DNA of 64,000 nt, taken from positions 99,543 through 163,542 of the forward strand of contig JAIBAT010000150.1 of NCBI GenBank assembly GCA_019695055.1. Reading direction: 5' to 3'. The translations under genes and the position numbers were made by a program. The stretch is from Candidatus Sumerlaeaceae bacterium (GTDB taxonomy: Bacteria > Sumerlaeota > Sumerlaeia > Sumerlaeales > Sumerlaeaceae). Under the pieces are notes generated by a model. The model was given only the letters and a program-made list of their open reading frames with translations, was not told where the DNA came from and ran no database searches. Shown here piece by piece: positions 8,899 to 19,450 of the stretch; position 1 is the first letter of the stretch; each line of letters begins with the position of its first letter.

Positions 8899-9903
8899 AT
8901 GCCGCAACCGACAGCCACACGCTACGAAGGTTATCTCGAAACCTGGATTGAGGAGAAGGGCTACGGCTTCATCCAGCGCGACGACAACGGCCGGGACGTC
9001 TTCATCTTCCACAGTGCCTTTCCCCGACGCCTTGACCGTATCGAGATCGGGATGCGGATATCCTTTGAGATCGAACAGGACGACCAGGGACGTCCCCGCG
9101 CGACGAACGTCCGGTTGCCGGGCTGGGAGCCCGAGCCACTGCCGCCACCAAACCGGCGACAGCAGCCCTACCAATCAGGTTTCAATGGGCCCGCACCGGG
9201 AGGATTCGCAAGCTGGGCAGTCTTGCTGGCCTTTGTCGCCATCAGCTTCGCGGGATTCGCCAGCGGGTACATCCCGTGGCAGATCCTTGCATTTTACCTG
9301 GGCGCCAGCGTCGTTTGTTACCTAACCTACGCCGGAGACAAGGCAGCCGCCGAGGAGAAAGCCTGGCGAACACCGGAAAAGACACTGCATGCCCTAAGCC
9401 TTGTGGGCGGATGGCCCGGCGCCATCATGGCCCAGCAGACCCTGCGGCATAAGACAGTTAAAGAGGAGTTCCGTATTGTTTTCTGGATGACCGTCATCCT
9501 AAACACCGTCGGCCTTACGTACCTGTTGAGCAATCTCCCGGAAGAAATGCGTGCGAGGAACAAGTTCGTCGGAGTGAGCCAGGCAGAATCCAGCGGGGAT
9601 GTTTCCATTTGGACAGAACCTTCCAGCAGGGCCGAGGCCTCGGAACCAGTTGGCGCCGTCAGAACTCCAACACTGAGCTTTGTCCGCCCCCAGCAGAACA
9701 CCAGTGTGGCAACGCCAACACCACGGCCCACATGGAGCCCCAATTGGGACAAGGTGGAAACCCCGCCGACCGTGGCACCGGACGCGCCGGAGGTTTCCAT
9801 CAACAAACCGTCCGCGGAAAGTCGAGCAGTGCCCAAAACGCCACCCAGGCGCGCCTCGAAACCGGTGGTTCGAAAAACGCCGGATCCGTCGCGACCCTAT
9901 TAG
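8899..9903 (+). CDS. Cold-shock domain / DUF1294 fusion protein
   Basis: 334 residues. Residues ~8-76 form a cold-shock nucleic-acid-binding domain: the RNP1-like GYGFIQRDDNGRDVFIFHSA and RISFEIEQDDQGRPRATNV match the family. Residues ~95-215 form a DUF1294 membrane domain with hydrophobic helices (WAVLLAFVAISFAGFASGY, ILAFYLGASVVCYLTYAGDKAAA) and the family hallmark HALSLVGGWPGAIMAQQTLRHKTVKEEF. The fusion is widespread in proteobacteria and elsewhere; its function is not established. The last ~120 residues are Pro/Thr/Ser-rich and probably disordered. It is monocistronic and faces away from hisS. Confidence 0.9.
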   Translation: MPQPTATRYEGYLETWIEEKGYGFIQRDDNGRDVFIFHSAFPRRLDRIEIGMRISFEIEQDDQGRPRATNVRLPGWEPEPLPPPNRRQQPYQSGFNGPAPGGFASWAVLLAFVAISFAGFASGYIPWQILAFYLGASVVCYLTYAGDKAAAEEKAWRTPEKTLHALSLVGGWPGAIMAQQTLRHKTVKEEFRIVFWMTVILNTVGLTYLLSNLPEEMRARNKFVGVSQAESSGDVSIWTEPSSRAEASEPVGAVRTPTLSFVRPQQNTSVATPTPRPTWSPNWDKVETPPTVAPDAPEVSINKPSAESRAVPKTPPRRASKPVVRKTPDPSRPY

Positions 9904-10117
9904 TTCTCATCATCCAACGATTCCGATCAAGACCGTCTGTTGACGCAATGGCGCAAAGAGGTGTTGCGAAAAGACGAAGCTGACACGGAGATGGCGTAGA
10001 AGGAAGGGAAGATTGCGGAGTTTTCAGGCAGTGTACTGAGCTGCTGACTTGGTTCTTCTCTCCGTAATAGTCCCCGCCATTTGGGAATGTCTTCGGGTCC
10101 TCAGGCGCTCGTATGTG

Positions 10118-11638
10118 CTACCACTGAACCCTTCCGTTGGCATCTTGTAATGGCAGCAACACCGTAATGGTATTCGACGTTTCGAAAAGCCGACGTTGTT
10201 GCCTTGCAGACAGCCGGCTGAATTCAGGTGTGCCTGCAAAACGCACAATGTCGCGGTGGAACTCCTTTAGGTCGGCTCCAATACGATCAAAGAAACTGTA
10301 CGAATATGACGCATCAAAATCGTAGGCAAACGCAACGGTTCGATAATACGCCAGCCTGTCTTCCAACGGCCACCCCTCCACAGTCGTCTCGTTATTCAGC
10401 ATGGCCCGTTGAACTCCCCCGCTTGCTTCATAGAGGTACCCGAACTCAATTCGCCACAGATACGGGCGACATGCAAGTCGAACGCCAATGGAATTTCTAT
10501 CCAACCATACCAGAGCAACAGCGCAAGCAACCACGGCGAACAAAGACAAACAAACAATGGGCCGCCGCTTGAAGCCGTGGAGCCTGGAGGGACGTCGGGC
10601 GGTGGCCTTCATGGCCAAGGCTTCCCCATCGGGCGAGGAAGCATCTGGGAATGACTCGCGAACCCGCGTCGCTCCGAGGAACGCAAGGCCGCAAGGAATA
10701 GCCGCAAACGCACAATACCAAAGTGTTCCAATGAAGTCGTGGAACATTCCTTTCAAAGCCGTAATAAACAGGGGAGGAAAAAGGGTCGCCGTCGCAGGCA
10801 GTAGAAGAAACGTAAGGGTGACTGCAACAGAGCGCCTTCCCGGTGCGAAGGAAAGCCCCATGCTTTGAGCTGCTACAATTGCGCGAACCGCAAGGATCAG
10901 CCCCGGCAACGCGAACAGCAAAAACAGAAACGCGACTGTCGCCTGGCCTGGGATCCATCCCTCGATTTGAGGGTATTGTCTCTCTTCGACGCGGATCTGT
11001 GGCGCAACGTAGAAATAGGCCCCCGAGGAAAATGCGGACGCCGCCGCGAGCTTGAGGGCATCAGTCGGCCAGCGGTTTCGCGGCTTTGGCGGGTTATTGC
11101 TCAATTCACCCGGAGCCTCCCGCGGAATGTTGTTGAGCATTTCACGGTCTCTCCGGCTTCCCAGGCAGGCCGTGAACCATGACGGCAGAAAAAAAAGGAA
11201 ATAGAAGAGGAACAGCGCTCCGTAGGTCGCTATACCAGAGAACGCTCGGGCCGAAGTGGGTGGCAGTAAACTTGCAAAGGCCGGAAACAGCAATCCTAAT
11301 AGCAGAAAAATTGCAGGCTTGCACTGGCAATTAGCAAACACTCGCCCCTTGACCGCCACGTAGATCGCTCGCCCCGCAAGGATTAATCCCGGCACCCCAA
11401 ACATCAGGAAAATATACCCAAGTATCATTCCGCCGGGGGCACGGTCATCTCTGAGCCTATCCGGTCCCGAGTCAAAATAGACGAGGGAAGCGGCATACAG
11501 GTATATCCCTGAAACAATGGCCGAAGCGACAGCCAGGCGAATGGCGCTGGCGACAACATCGGAGCCGGGCAAAAGCTTGTCCCCCATTGAAGCCGATTCC
11601 TCAGTTGCAGAGGGCGGAACCTGATCCGAATCCTGCAT
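10118..11638 (-). CDS. Membrane protein of unknown function with internal duplication
   Basis: 506 residues if started at the ATG at 11638; no good Shine-Dalgarno is seen, and a second ATG at 11587 with GAGGAATC upstream is a fair alternative. The frame stays open further upstream, but that part overlaps remnants read in another frame and I exclude it. Residues ~33-155 and ~195-322 are two versions of the same four-helix unit: compare FGVPGLILAGRAI with FALPGLILAVRAI, and (V/A)ASA(I/F)xSGxY(L/F)Y near each start. One more helix (~362-380) leads to a ~125-residue soluble tail. I do not recognise the family. Confidence 0.65.
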   Translation of the reverse strand: MQDSDQVPPSATEESASMGDKLLPGSDVVASAIRLAVASAIVSGIYLYAASLVYFDSGPDRLRDDRAPGGMILGYIFLMFGVPGLILAGRAIYVAVKGRVFANCQCKPAIFLLLGLLFPAFASLLPPTSARAFSGIATYGALFLFYFLFFLPSWFTACLGSRRDREMLNNIPREAPGELSNNPPKPRNRWPTDALKLAAASAFSSGAYFYVAPQIRVEERQYPQIEGWIPGQATVAFLFLLFALPGLILAVRAIVAAQSMGLSFAPGRRSVAVTLTFLLLPATATLFPPLFITALKGMFHDFIGTLWYCAFAAIPCGLAFLGATRVRESFPDASSPDGEALAMKATARRPSRLHGFKRRPIVCLSLFAVVACAVALVWLDRNSIGVRLACRPYLWRIEFGYLYEASGGVQRAMLNNETTVEGWPLEDRLAYYRTVAFAYDFDASYSYSFFDRIGADLKEFHRDIVRFAGTPEFSRLSARQQRRLFETSNTITVLLPLQDANGRVQW

Positions 11639-11714
11639 CGTTCGCCAATAGTCAGAAGAATACCTGTCAAGGCAAGGAAATTTCGGGGCGCGCCTGCGCC
11701 GTATGGCTGGTGCC

Positions 11715-11924
11715 TTACGCCCCATCCTCCTCCAACCTTTTCCCCATGCTGAACACATCATCCACGCTGTAGCCAATGCACTTGTAAAATTCGATGACGT
11801 CCTTGTTGGAGGTGCGGATTTGGAAGTTGATCTTGGGGCAGTTCCGCGCGTGCAGCAGGTCCTCGGCGGTGGCCATGATCTGGACGCCAAAGCGAGCGTT
11901 GCGGTGGGCAGGGGCCTCGATGTT
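11715..11924 (-). pseudogene. C-terminal remnant of a GNAT acetyltransferase
   Basis: Reading leftward from about 11924 to the TAA at 11715-11717 gives ~68 residues that match the C-terminal half of small GNAT acetyltransferases: HRNARFGVQIM in the place of the acetyl-CoA loop, AEDLLHARNCPKINFQIR, then SNKDVIEFYKCIGY and the end SMGKRLEEDGA. The N-terminal half is missing, and the fragment begins exactly where a 7-base tandem repeat starts. The RGxGxG/A loop is degraded to RNARFG, so it cannot be active. It is a decayed passenger in a stretch of fragments. Confidence 0.75.
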
Positions 11925-11957
11925 GAGTTCTGAGTTCTGGGTTCTGAGTTCTGAGTT
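11925..11957. repeat. 7-base tandem repeat (GAGTTCT, 4.7 copies)
   Basis: Units of GAGTTCT run from 11925 to 11957, with one variant GGGTTCT as the third unit. The repeat abuts the broken end of the acetyltransferase remnant, so it may mark the rearrangement point or have grown there afterwards. Confidence 0.85.
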
Positions 11958-11971
11958 AAATGCCGGCGAAT

Positions 11972-12001
11972 TTCACCGCAGAGTTCGCAGAGGGCGCAGA
12001 G
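11972..12001. repeat. 9-base-period CGCAGAG tract
   Basis: Three consecutive units CGCAGAGTT, CGCAGAGGG and CGCAGAGAA lie just right of the 7-base repeat. Similar short-period tracts occur near 8620-8652, 25300-25338 and, on the other strand, 25798-25820. Confidence 0.7.
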
Positions 12002-12054
12002 AATTGCAATGGATTCGCGATTATTCGTGACCTCCAACGGGTGTCATGAAAGCG

Positions 12055-12117
12055 GCCACCCACCACGAGGTGGTTAACGCGGTTTGAATTCCGAAATCTC
12101 AAAAACTCTTTGAAATC
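12055..12117 (-). pseudogene. N-terminal remnant of a nucleotidyltransferase (AbiEii/MNT-like toxin partner)
   Basis: In the frame that overlaps the end of the upstream 68-residue gene, leftward translation gives DFKEFLRFRNSNRVNHLVVGG. Intact nucleotidyltransferases that follow this kind of small gene start with DFKEFLxLLNxxxVxYLVVGGYAVAFHG. After VVGG the similarity stops, before the GS...DxD active site, and the sequence runs into a CGCAGAG repeat. The partner gene is therefore reduced to about 21 codons. The call rests on pattern memory over a short stretch, hence the modest confidence. Confidence 0.42.
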
Positions 12118-12280
12118 GGAGGGTAGCTGGGTCATAGCCATAAACGATTTGCCGCATAAGTTCGAGGGCCTCGAGACGTTCCGCCGGGGTCCTGCCTTTC
12201 CAGAACTCCTTCTCGTCGTCCCCGTCGTCCAAATGCCCCAAGACAAGGGCACTGCGGTCCATTTTTTGAGTCTGCTTCAT
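12074..12280 (-). CDS. Small conserved protein of nucleotidyltransferase toxin-antitoxin-like pairs
   Basis: 68 residues, ATG at 12280 with AGGA ten bases before. The centre, WKGRTPAERLEALELMRQIVYGYDP, is the recognisable core (S/G)RTPxERLEAlExMRQ...YGYDP of a short conserved family encoded just upstream of a nucleotidyltransferase gene and thought to act as its antitoxin or partner. Here the downstream partner is only a stub, and the last codons of this gene (FQRVFEISEF) use the same bases as the stub in another frame. The product may still be made; without its partner its role is doubtful. Confidence 0.6.
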   Translation of the reverse strand: MKQTQKMDRSALVLGHLDDGDDEKEFWKGRTPAERLEALELMRQIVYGYDPATLRFQRVFEISEFKPR

Positions 12281-12364
12281 GAATCACAATCCTATGGTTC
12301 GTCCCCTCGTCATGTCCAGCCATTTCCGGCTCCCAATGCGAAGGTCCCAATGTCACGAAATTCA

Positions 12365-12399
12365 GGCGGGTTGGAAAACCCGCCCTCCTTTGGGGAGGG
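12365..12399 (-). terminator. Two back-to-back hairpins after glgP
   Basis: Immediately past the glgP stop, reading leftward, come a CCCTCC/GGAGGG hairpin (12383-12399 arms) and then a perfect 8-base stem GGCGGGTT/AACCCGCC with a 4-base loop (12365-12384). There is no clear U-run, so intrinsic termination is only plausible; the pair may instead be a repeated palindromic element. Confidence 0.45.
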
Positions 12400-14904
<2,505 letters not shown>

Positions 14905-15014
14905 GAACGGAGTCACGCTCCGGCAAAAAGTGGAACTAAAGGGAAATCGTCACACCCTGTTGTTCAGTCCCGGAGGCGCGAAATGCGATAACTTCCCGGG
15001 CATTATCCATAAGT

Positions 15015-15884
15015 TCATTTGCCTGCGGTCAACCCGTCGAGAACGTCCCGGATTCCATGAAGGGGTTCAAATCCCATGACACGGCGAGCCTCGGAAACAT
15101 CACGGGCGAGGGGCGGTCGGGAAACGTCAAACCCGGCCGCGATTGCCGCATCGTAAAACCCTGGGAATAGCCGGCGGAATGAGGTGCCGGGGCCACGGGT
15201 GTCCCATGCGCTTCGTTCGTCAGCGGGAATGTCGTCGCGGGCGCCGAGGGAGAGGATCGGCGGCTGGGGATAGGACTCGCGGGCAAGGGTGTCGGCACTC
15301 ATCAGTACTGCCCGGGAAAGATCCTCGATGTGCATTGCCGAGCGCCCCCAGTACTCGCGGGCCCAGGCGGCATAGCCATCATAGACGTCAAGATTGCCGG
15401 GCGGAATGAAGGATGGGGGGCGAAGGATGATGGCATTGATGCCACGGTGGGCCGCGTACCAGGCGACAAGTTGCTCGCCAAGGCGCTTGGTGAGGCCATA
15501 AAAACTATCGGCGCGGGCGACGGACGTGCTTGAAAGAAACACCAGCCGCCGCGCCCTGTTGTCGCGGGCCATCGCCTCGAGAAGGTTGGCCGTTCCGGTC
15601 ATGTTCACGTCCCAGAACTCATGCGGGGTGCGCAGACCACGTCCTTCATGGATTCCGTGCCACGCGGCCACATGGACCACCGTGTCCGCGCCAGCGACGG
15701 CGCGGGCCAGTTCGCCGCGGTCGAGGATTGACGCGGGAATGTGGTCGCCTATTCCATCGGGAGGCGGCACGGGATCAAGCCGACGGACGAGATCACCACG
15801 CTGGGTAAGCAGCGCGGTAAGGCTGGTCCCCAGATCGCCGGACCCGCCGGTGATGAGAATGGTAGTCGGGGCGGTTAGGGCCAT
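15015..15884 (-). CDS. NAD(P)-dependent epimerase/dehydratase (extended SDR)
   Basis: 289 residues from the ATG at 15884 (a TTG four codons earlier is possible). The nucleotide fold starts with ILITGGSGDLGTSL (GxxGxxG), followed by DTVVHVAAWHG, the catalytic Ser region LSSTSVARAD and YGLTKRLGE, the YxxxK pair of short-chain dehydrogenases. Members act on nucleotide sugars or similar substrates; the substrate cannot be told here. It follows the methyltransferase gene by 21 bases on the same strand, so the two are probably co-transcribed, perhaps for a surface glycan or small metabolite. Confidence 0.88.
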   Translation of the reverse strand: MALTAPTTILITGGSGDLGTSLTALLTQRGDLVRRLDPVPPPDGIGDHIPASILDRGELARAVAGADTVVHVAAWHGIHEGRGLRTPHEFWDVNMTGTANLLEAMARDNRARRLVFLSSTSVARADSFYGLTKRLGEQLVAWYAAHRGINAIILRPPSFIPPGNLDVYDGYAAWAREYWGRSAMHIEDLSRAVLMSADTLARESYPQPPILSLGARDDIPADERSAWDTRGPGTSFRRLFPGFYDAAIAAGFDVSRPPLARDVSEARRVMGFEPLHGIRDVLDGLTAGK

Positions 15885-15905
15885 GGTGCGGGACAATGCG
15901 CGGCG

Positions 15906-16697
15906 CTATTGCAGCGGCTTCTGGGCTATGCAGAGGAGGGACATGCCGAAGGGAAGGTTCATGTGCTTGAGGAGCCAGGCCTCGACCTTCATGGTGGCGA
16001 GGAGGCTGGCATTGACGAAACCGGGCAGGGGGAATTCGTCGGTCTTGGGATTGGTGGAGGTTTCCGGTTTGCTGACGAGGCGCTTGATGCGGCGAAAGGC
16101 GGCGGCGGGCAGGTAGGCCGAGGAAACGGAGAAGCTGTACTTGACGGGCTTCAAGCCTGCGCCGGTGACAAGGCTGAGGAATTCGGGTTTCTCGTAGCGG
16201 CGAAAGTGGTGGAGGGCCACGTCGTGGTTGCTCCAGAGGCTCTTGTGGGCCGGGACGGACATAAGGGCCATCCCGCCGGGACGAAGAATCCGGAAAAATT
16301 CGCCCATGAGGCGGTGGTCGTCGCGGATGTGCTCAACGAGGTCGAGGGCGGTGATGACATCGACGCTGGCGGACTGGAGGGGGATGTTGGCGGCGTCGCC
16401 GCGGAGGACATTCCTTAAATTCCGCTGGCGGCAGTAGGTGAGGGCAACCGGCGAGAAATCGAGGCCGACGGCGACCCCCATCTTCTCGAGGTCTTCCAGA
16501 AGGTAACCGGTGCCGCAACCAATATCCACGAGGCGCAGGCGGCCATCGGGATGACGGGCCGGCGCGGTGGCGCAGCCCCAGGACCGCCCCCCGGCGAGGA
16601 TTTCGGCCAGCATGTTGTGGACGACCCGGCGGCGCCCCTGGAACCACCAGTAGCGCTGCTCGAGGGCGTGCATCTTATGGTATTCGGCGGTGTTCAT
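15906..16697 (-). CDS. Class I SAM-dependent methyltransferase
   Basis: 263 residues. Motif I is RLVDIGCGTGYLLEDLEKMG (about 71-90) with the acidic end of strand 2 at GLDFSP, then DVITALDLVEHIRDDHRLM and the LRPGGMALMSVPAHKSLWSNHD loop of Methyltransf_11/23 enzymes. The opening EYHKMHALEQRYWWFQGRRRVV is typical of methyltransferases found in glycan and lipid clusters. A Cys-rich insert with little similarity lies before motif I. The substrate is unknown. It is the first gene of a two-gene unit with the downstream epimerase, and it diverges from the pseudopilin cluster. Confidence 0.88.
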   Translation of the reverse strand: MNTAEYHKMHALEQRYWWFQGRRRVVHNMLAEILAGGRSWGCATAPARHPDGRLRLVDIGCGTGYLLEDLEKMGVAVGLDFSPVALTYCRQRNLRNVLRGDAANIPLQSASVDVITALDLVEHIRDDHRLMGEFFRILRPGGMALMSVPAHKSLWSNHDVALHHFRRYEKPEFLSLVTGAGLKPVKYSFSVSSAYLPAAAFRRIKRLVSKPETSTNPKTDEFPLPGFVNASLLATMKVEAWLLKHMNLPFGMSLLCIAQKPLQ

Positions 16698-17028
16698 GGC
16701 ATCAGGCAGGCAGTAAACGCCCCATCGGGCAGATTGTTCATGGGTTTGGGTTGGTGAGCCAATGGGGGCCTCAAGGCAACCGAAAAAGTTTGATTACCCC
16801 AAGTTCAGGCTGCCAAGTCGGGCTGTCACAGCATTAAAACCGCCGCGACGCCGTGGTATTGCCTTTGGCGCCGGGCGCGTTGATTTTCCGCCGTTTAGGT
16901 GGTCACTTTTGGTCGGCGGCGTCATAGACTATCGTTTGGCTTTTGGCATTTCAATCGGTTCACATTGTGAGAACGACGAAACATAAGGGGCTGCCACGAG
17001 CGGCTTTCCGGGGATTACGGGGCGGCGC
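16698..17028. other. Divergent spacer before the pseudopilin cluster
   Basis: 331 bases between the methyltransferase (leftward) and the GspK-like gene (rightward). I see no gene, RNA or repeat and no convincing sigma70-type promoter pair. A G-rich stretch just before 17029 may serve as the ribosome site for the GspK-like gene. Confidence 0.6.
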
Positions 17029-19308
17029 ATGCGGATAACTCATGGCGCCCGAGGCTCTTCCTTTATCCTCGTTCTGGCGCTGCTCACACTATTGGTTTTT
17101 CTGGCGGCGGTCCTTTCCTATACGTCGCGGCTTGAGGCGCTGACGAGCGGGAACTATGCCAAGATTGCCCAGGCGCGGGAATCGACAGCGACGGGATTGC
17201 CGGCAGCGATGAAATTGGCGCGGGGCGGGACCTCGGTGACGACGATCCTGCAGCCGTGGCACCAGGCGCTGGCCGCAACGACACAGAAGGCTCCGGCGCG
17301 AAGTGCCAATGCGCGAACGACACGAAACATGTATGGCGACAACGCAACAACGTCGGGCCTGGGGCGCGACGTGGCCACAATGCTTGGAACTGGGCTGGAG
17401 GCGGCCATCGCGGTGGACGACCTGTGTTCAAAGGTTAACGTGAATGCAATCCAGAGTGAGCGGGCCTTTGAAAAATTCCTGAGCGCGGCCCTGAGCGGGG
17501 CAAGCGGATCCATGGCCAGCGGGGCGCAAACCCGGGCGCAGGGATTGTTCGAATATCGCGGCGGGCGGAACGGGGCCGTGGATACGGGAAATCCCATGCT
17601 GGACGGGACCAAGACTTCCAACGAACCGAAGTGGAAGACGGAGCCGGACCTGCGCAAGGCGCCTCCGGAAGGCGTGAAGCGGTTTGAAACGGTGCAGGAG
17701 TTGCGTCAGTCGCGGCGCACTTCGCCGCAGTTGTTCACGGACAAGGAAATGAGTGTCCTGGGGCGCTATGTGACGGTATTCTCGCAGTCGCCCGAGGTAC
17801 TTAACAAGCCGGATGGCTCAAGCCTTCCGAAGTTGCCGATGGAAGGAATCACGGCCCACAGCGTTTATCTGGCTCTGCGACAGGCGTTTCCGGAGAAGGA
17901 TCCGCGGCTGCTGATGCAGTTCGCGGCAAACGTGATGGATTACTATAATCCCGACGGGCCGCCGACGGTGATCACGGATCCGCGGCATCCGCAGCCATGG
18001 AACGCGCTGTTTGGCGTGAAGCCGACGCCGCTGATTACGGAGATTTATCCGCGGGCCATGGGAGTCGGGGAAAACTCGACACAGGGACAGTTTGTGGAGA
18101 TTTACAACCCCTGGGGGCAGCCCATGTCGCTTGTCAATTGGCGGCTGGCCATTGCGGCGACGAATGGCGCCACGGGTGGAGTGACGCTGAATGCGGTGCT
18201 GCCGCCGGGTGGGTACCTGATTGTCACCAACAACTACGACAAGCCCGACCAGAAGGACCCCGCAGAGACGGGATCGTTTCTCTCGATCTTTGGCGCGCGG
18301 CAGGACGGAGGGCAGAAGAAGGTGGTCACCGACGCCGGATTCCGCCTGCCGGAGGAGAATTCCTTCGTGGCGCTGATAGACAACAATGGCGGGCTAATCG
18401 ACGTGTTCAGCTACACGGACGTGGTCGGACACAATACCAAGAAGAGCTACCAGCGGGATGACCCGCGGGTGCGGTCGTTCGAGGTGGGCGAGGCCACGCC
18501 GTTTGAGAAGCCGGGGTCAGGGATTTATCATGGCACGGCGGAGGCCGAGATGGCCATGCGCAAGGCGTTCCAGTCGGACAGCCAGGAGACCAGCAGCCCG
18601 GTGGACATGTTGCGGATTTCGACGGCCTACGCAGGATTGCGGGCCAACGGGGAGCGAATGAAACTGGAGCCCCACGGCTGGCAAATGCCGGAATACCTGA
18701 AGTCTGTGGAGCCCAAGGCCACGAATTTTGATGTGTCGCTGGTGGATGTTTTCACGACGGTCAAGCCGCCAAAGGCGGAGGGGGATGAAACGTCCGGGGC
18801 AGCGACGCTGCGAACGAAACTGGCAAACCTGAAAGTTGGTCAGAAGATCATCGAAGATTACGAGAAGCGCAACAGCGAGACGGTAACCACGGGGACCACC
18901 TACTATGCCTATGGTCGCCTGAACGTAAACACCTGTGCCAAGGTGGCTTATTTCAGCCTGGATGGTCTGGTGGATGGAACCGATTTCATCACGGCGAGCG
19001 TGGTGGACGGGCTGGAGAACTTCCGCCAGAAGAGCGAGGGGCAGAAAACCGTGCCTTTCCTCAATACGAGCGACTTTTTGCTGAAAGTGTTCCCGGACAA
19101 GCTGTCGGACAGCCAGTTTGCGGCTGCTGCGAAGCTATTGGACCAGGTAACGGTGAGTTCCAGCTCTTTCAACATCACGGCGGAGAACCGAGCCGACAGC
19201 CAACCGGGTGGTGGCAACGGGGTCAGGCCGTCTTTGGTGAGAATGAACTGGATGGTGGCGCTTGACCGCCAGCCTTTGAGCCTTATTGGTTTCAGTACGG
19301 ATCATTAG
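17029..19308 (+). CDS. GspK-like minor pseudopilin with lamin-tail-like domain
   Basis: 759 residues. The N-terminus (RGSSFILVLALLTLLVFLAAVLSY) is the class III signal and helix of type II secretion GspK, which as usual lacks the Glu at +5. VDDLCSKVNVNA (~128-140) matches the D..(G)K(I/V)N(L/V)N signature that follows in GspK. Residues ~333-460 (LITEIYPRAMG, FVEIYNPWGQPMSLVNWRL, LPPGGYLIVTNN) look like a lamin-tail domain, a beta-sandwich found in extracellular proteins and not part of classic GspK (~330 residues). GspK caps the pseudopilus tip, so this could display a binding domain there. Six prepilin-like genes follow on the same strand after a 142-base spacer with its own promoter. Confidence 0.82.
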   Translation: MRITHGARGSSFILVLALLTLLVFLAAVLSYTSRLEALTSGNYAKIAQARESTATGLPAAMKLARGGTSVTTILQPWHQALAATTQKAPARSANARTTRNMYGDNATTSGLGRDVATMLGTGLEAAIAVDDLCSKVNVNAIQSERAFEKFLSAALSGASGSMASGAQTRAQGLFEYRGGRNGAVDTGNPMLDGTKTSNEPKWKTEPDLRKAPPEGVKRFETVQELRQSRRTSPQLFTDKEMSVLGRYVTVFSQSPEVLNKPDGSSLPKLPMEGITAHSVYLALRQAFPEKDPRLLMQFAANVMDYYNPDGPPTVITDPRHPQPWNALFGVKPTPLITEIYPRAMGVGENSTQGQFVEIYNPWGQPMSLVNWRLAIAATNGATGGVTLNAVLPPGGYLIVTNNYDKPDQKDPAETGSFLSIFGARQDGGQKKVVTDAGFRLPEENSFVALIDNNGGLIDVFSYTDVVGHNTKKSYQRDDPRVRSFEVGEATPFEKPGSGIYHGTAEAEMAMRKAFQSDSQETSSPVDMLRISTAYAGLRANGERMKLEPHGWQMPEYLKSVEPKATNFDVSLVDVFTTVKPPKAEGDETSGAATLRTKLANLKVGQKIIEDYEKRNSETVTTGTTYYAYGRLNVNTCAKVAYFSLDGLVDGTDFITASVVDGLENFRQKSEGQKTVPFLNTSDFLLKVFPDKLSDSQFAAAAKLLDQVTVSSSSFNITAENRADSQPGGGNGVRPSLVRMNWMVALDRQPLSLIGFSTDH

Positions 19309-19370
19309 TAAAAGCAATGGACAAGCTGGGTTTGACCATTGATGTTAGTGGAGTTTTTAGGGTTCCCGGG

Positions 19371-19399
19371 TTGACAGATTTTGAGGGAAGGCATATAAG
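19371..19399 (+). promoter_or_regulatory. Sigma70-type promoter of the pseudopilin array
   Basis: TTGACA at 19371-19376, a 17-base spacer and TATAAG at 19394-19399, an almost consensus pair. The expected start point, near 19406, gives a 5' leader of about 45 bases before the ATG at 19451. It separates transcription of the six prepilin-like genes from the GspK-like gene upstream. Confidence 0.75.
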
Positions 19400-19450
19400 C
19401 TTTCTGCGGATAATGGTATGGTTCAGGGCCGTCTAAATATCGTAAAATCA

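Noticed and set aside
8589-8951. A 120-codon + strand frame before the cold-shock fusion gene
   Set aside because: It overlaps the start of the real gene, runs through a short-period repeat and has no ribosome site.
11642-12037. N-terminal extension of the membrane protein gene at 10118-11638
   Set aside because: The extended codons run through the acetyltransferase remnant and the repeats in a different frame and give Arg/Ser/Thr-rich nonsense.
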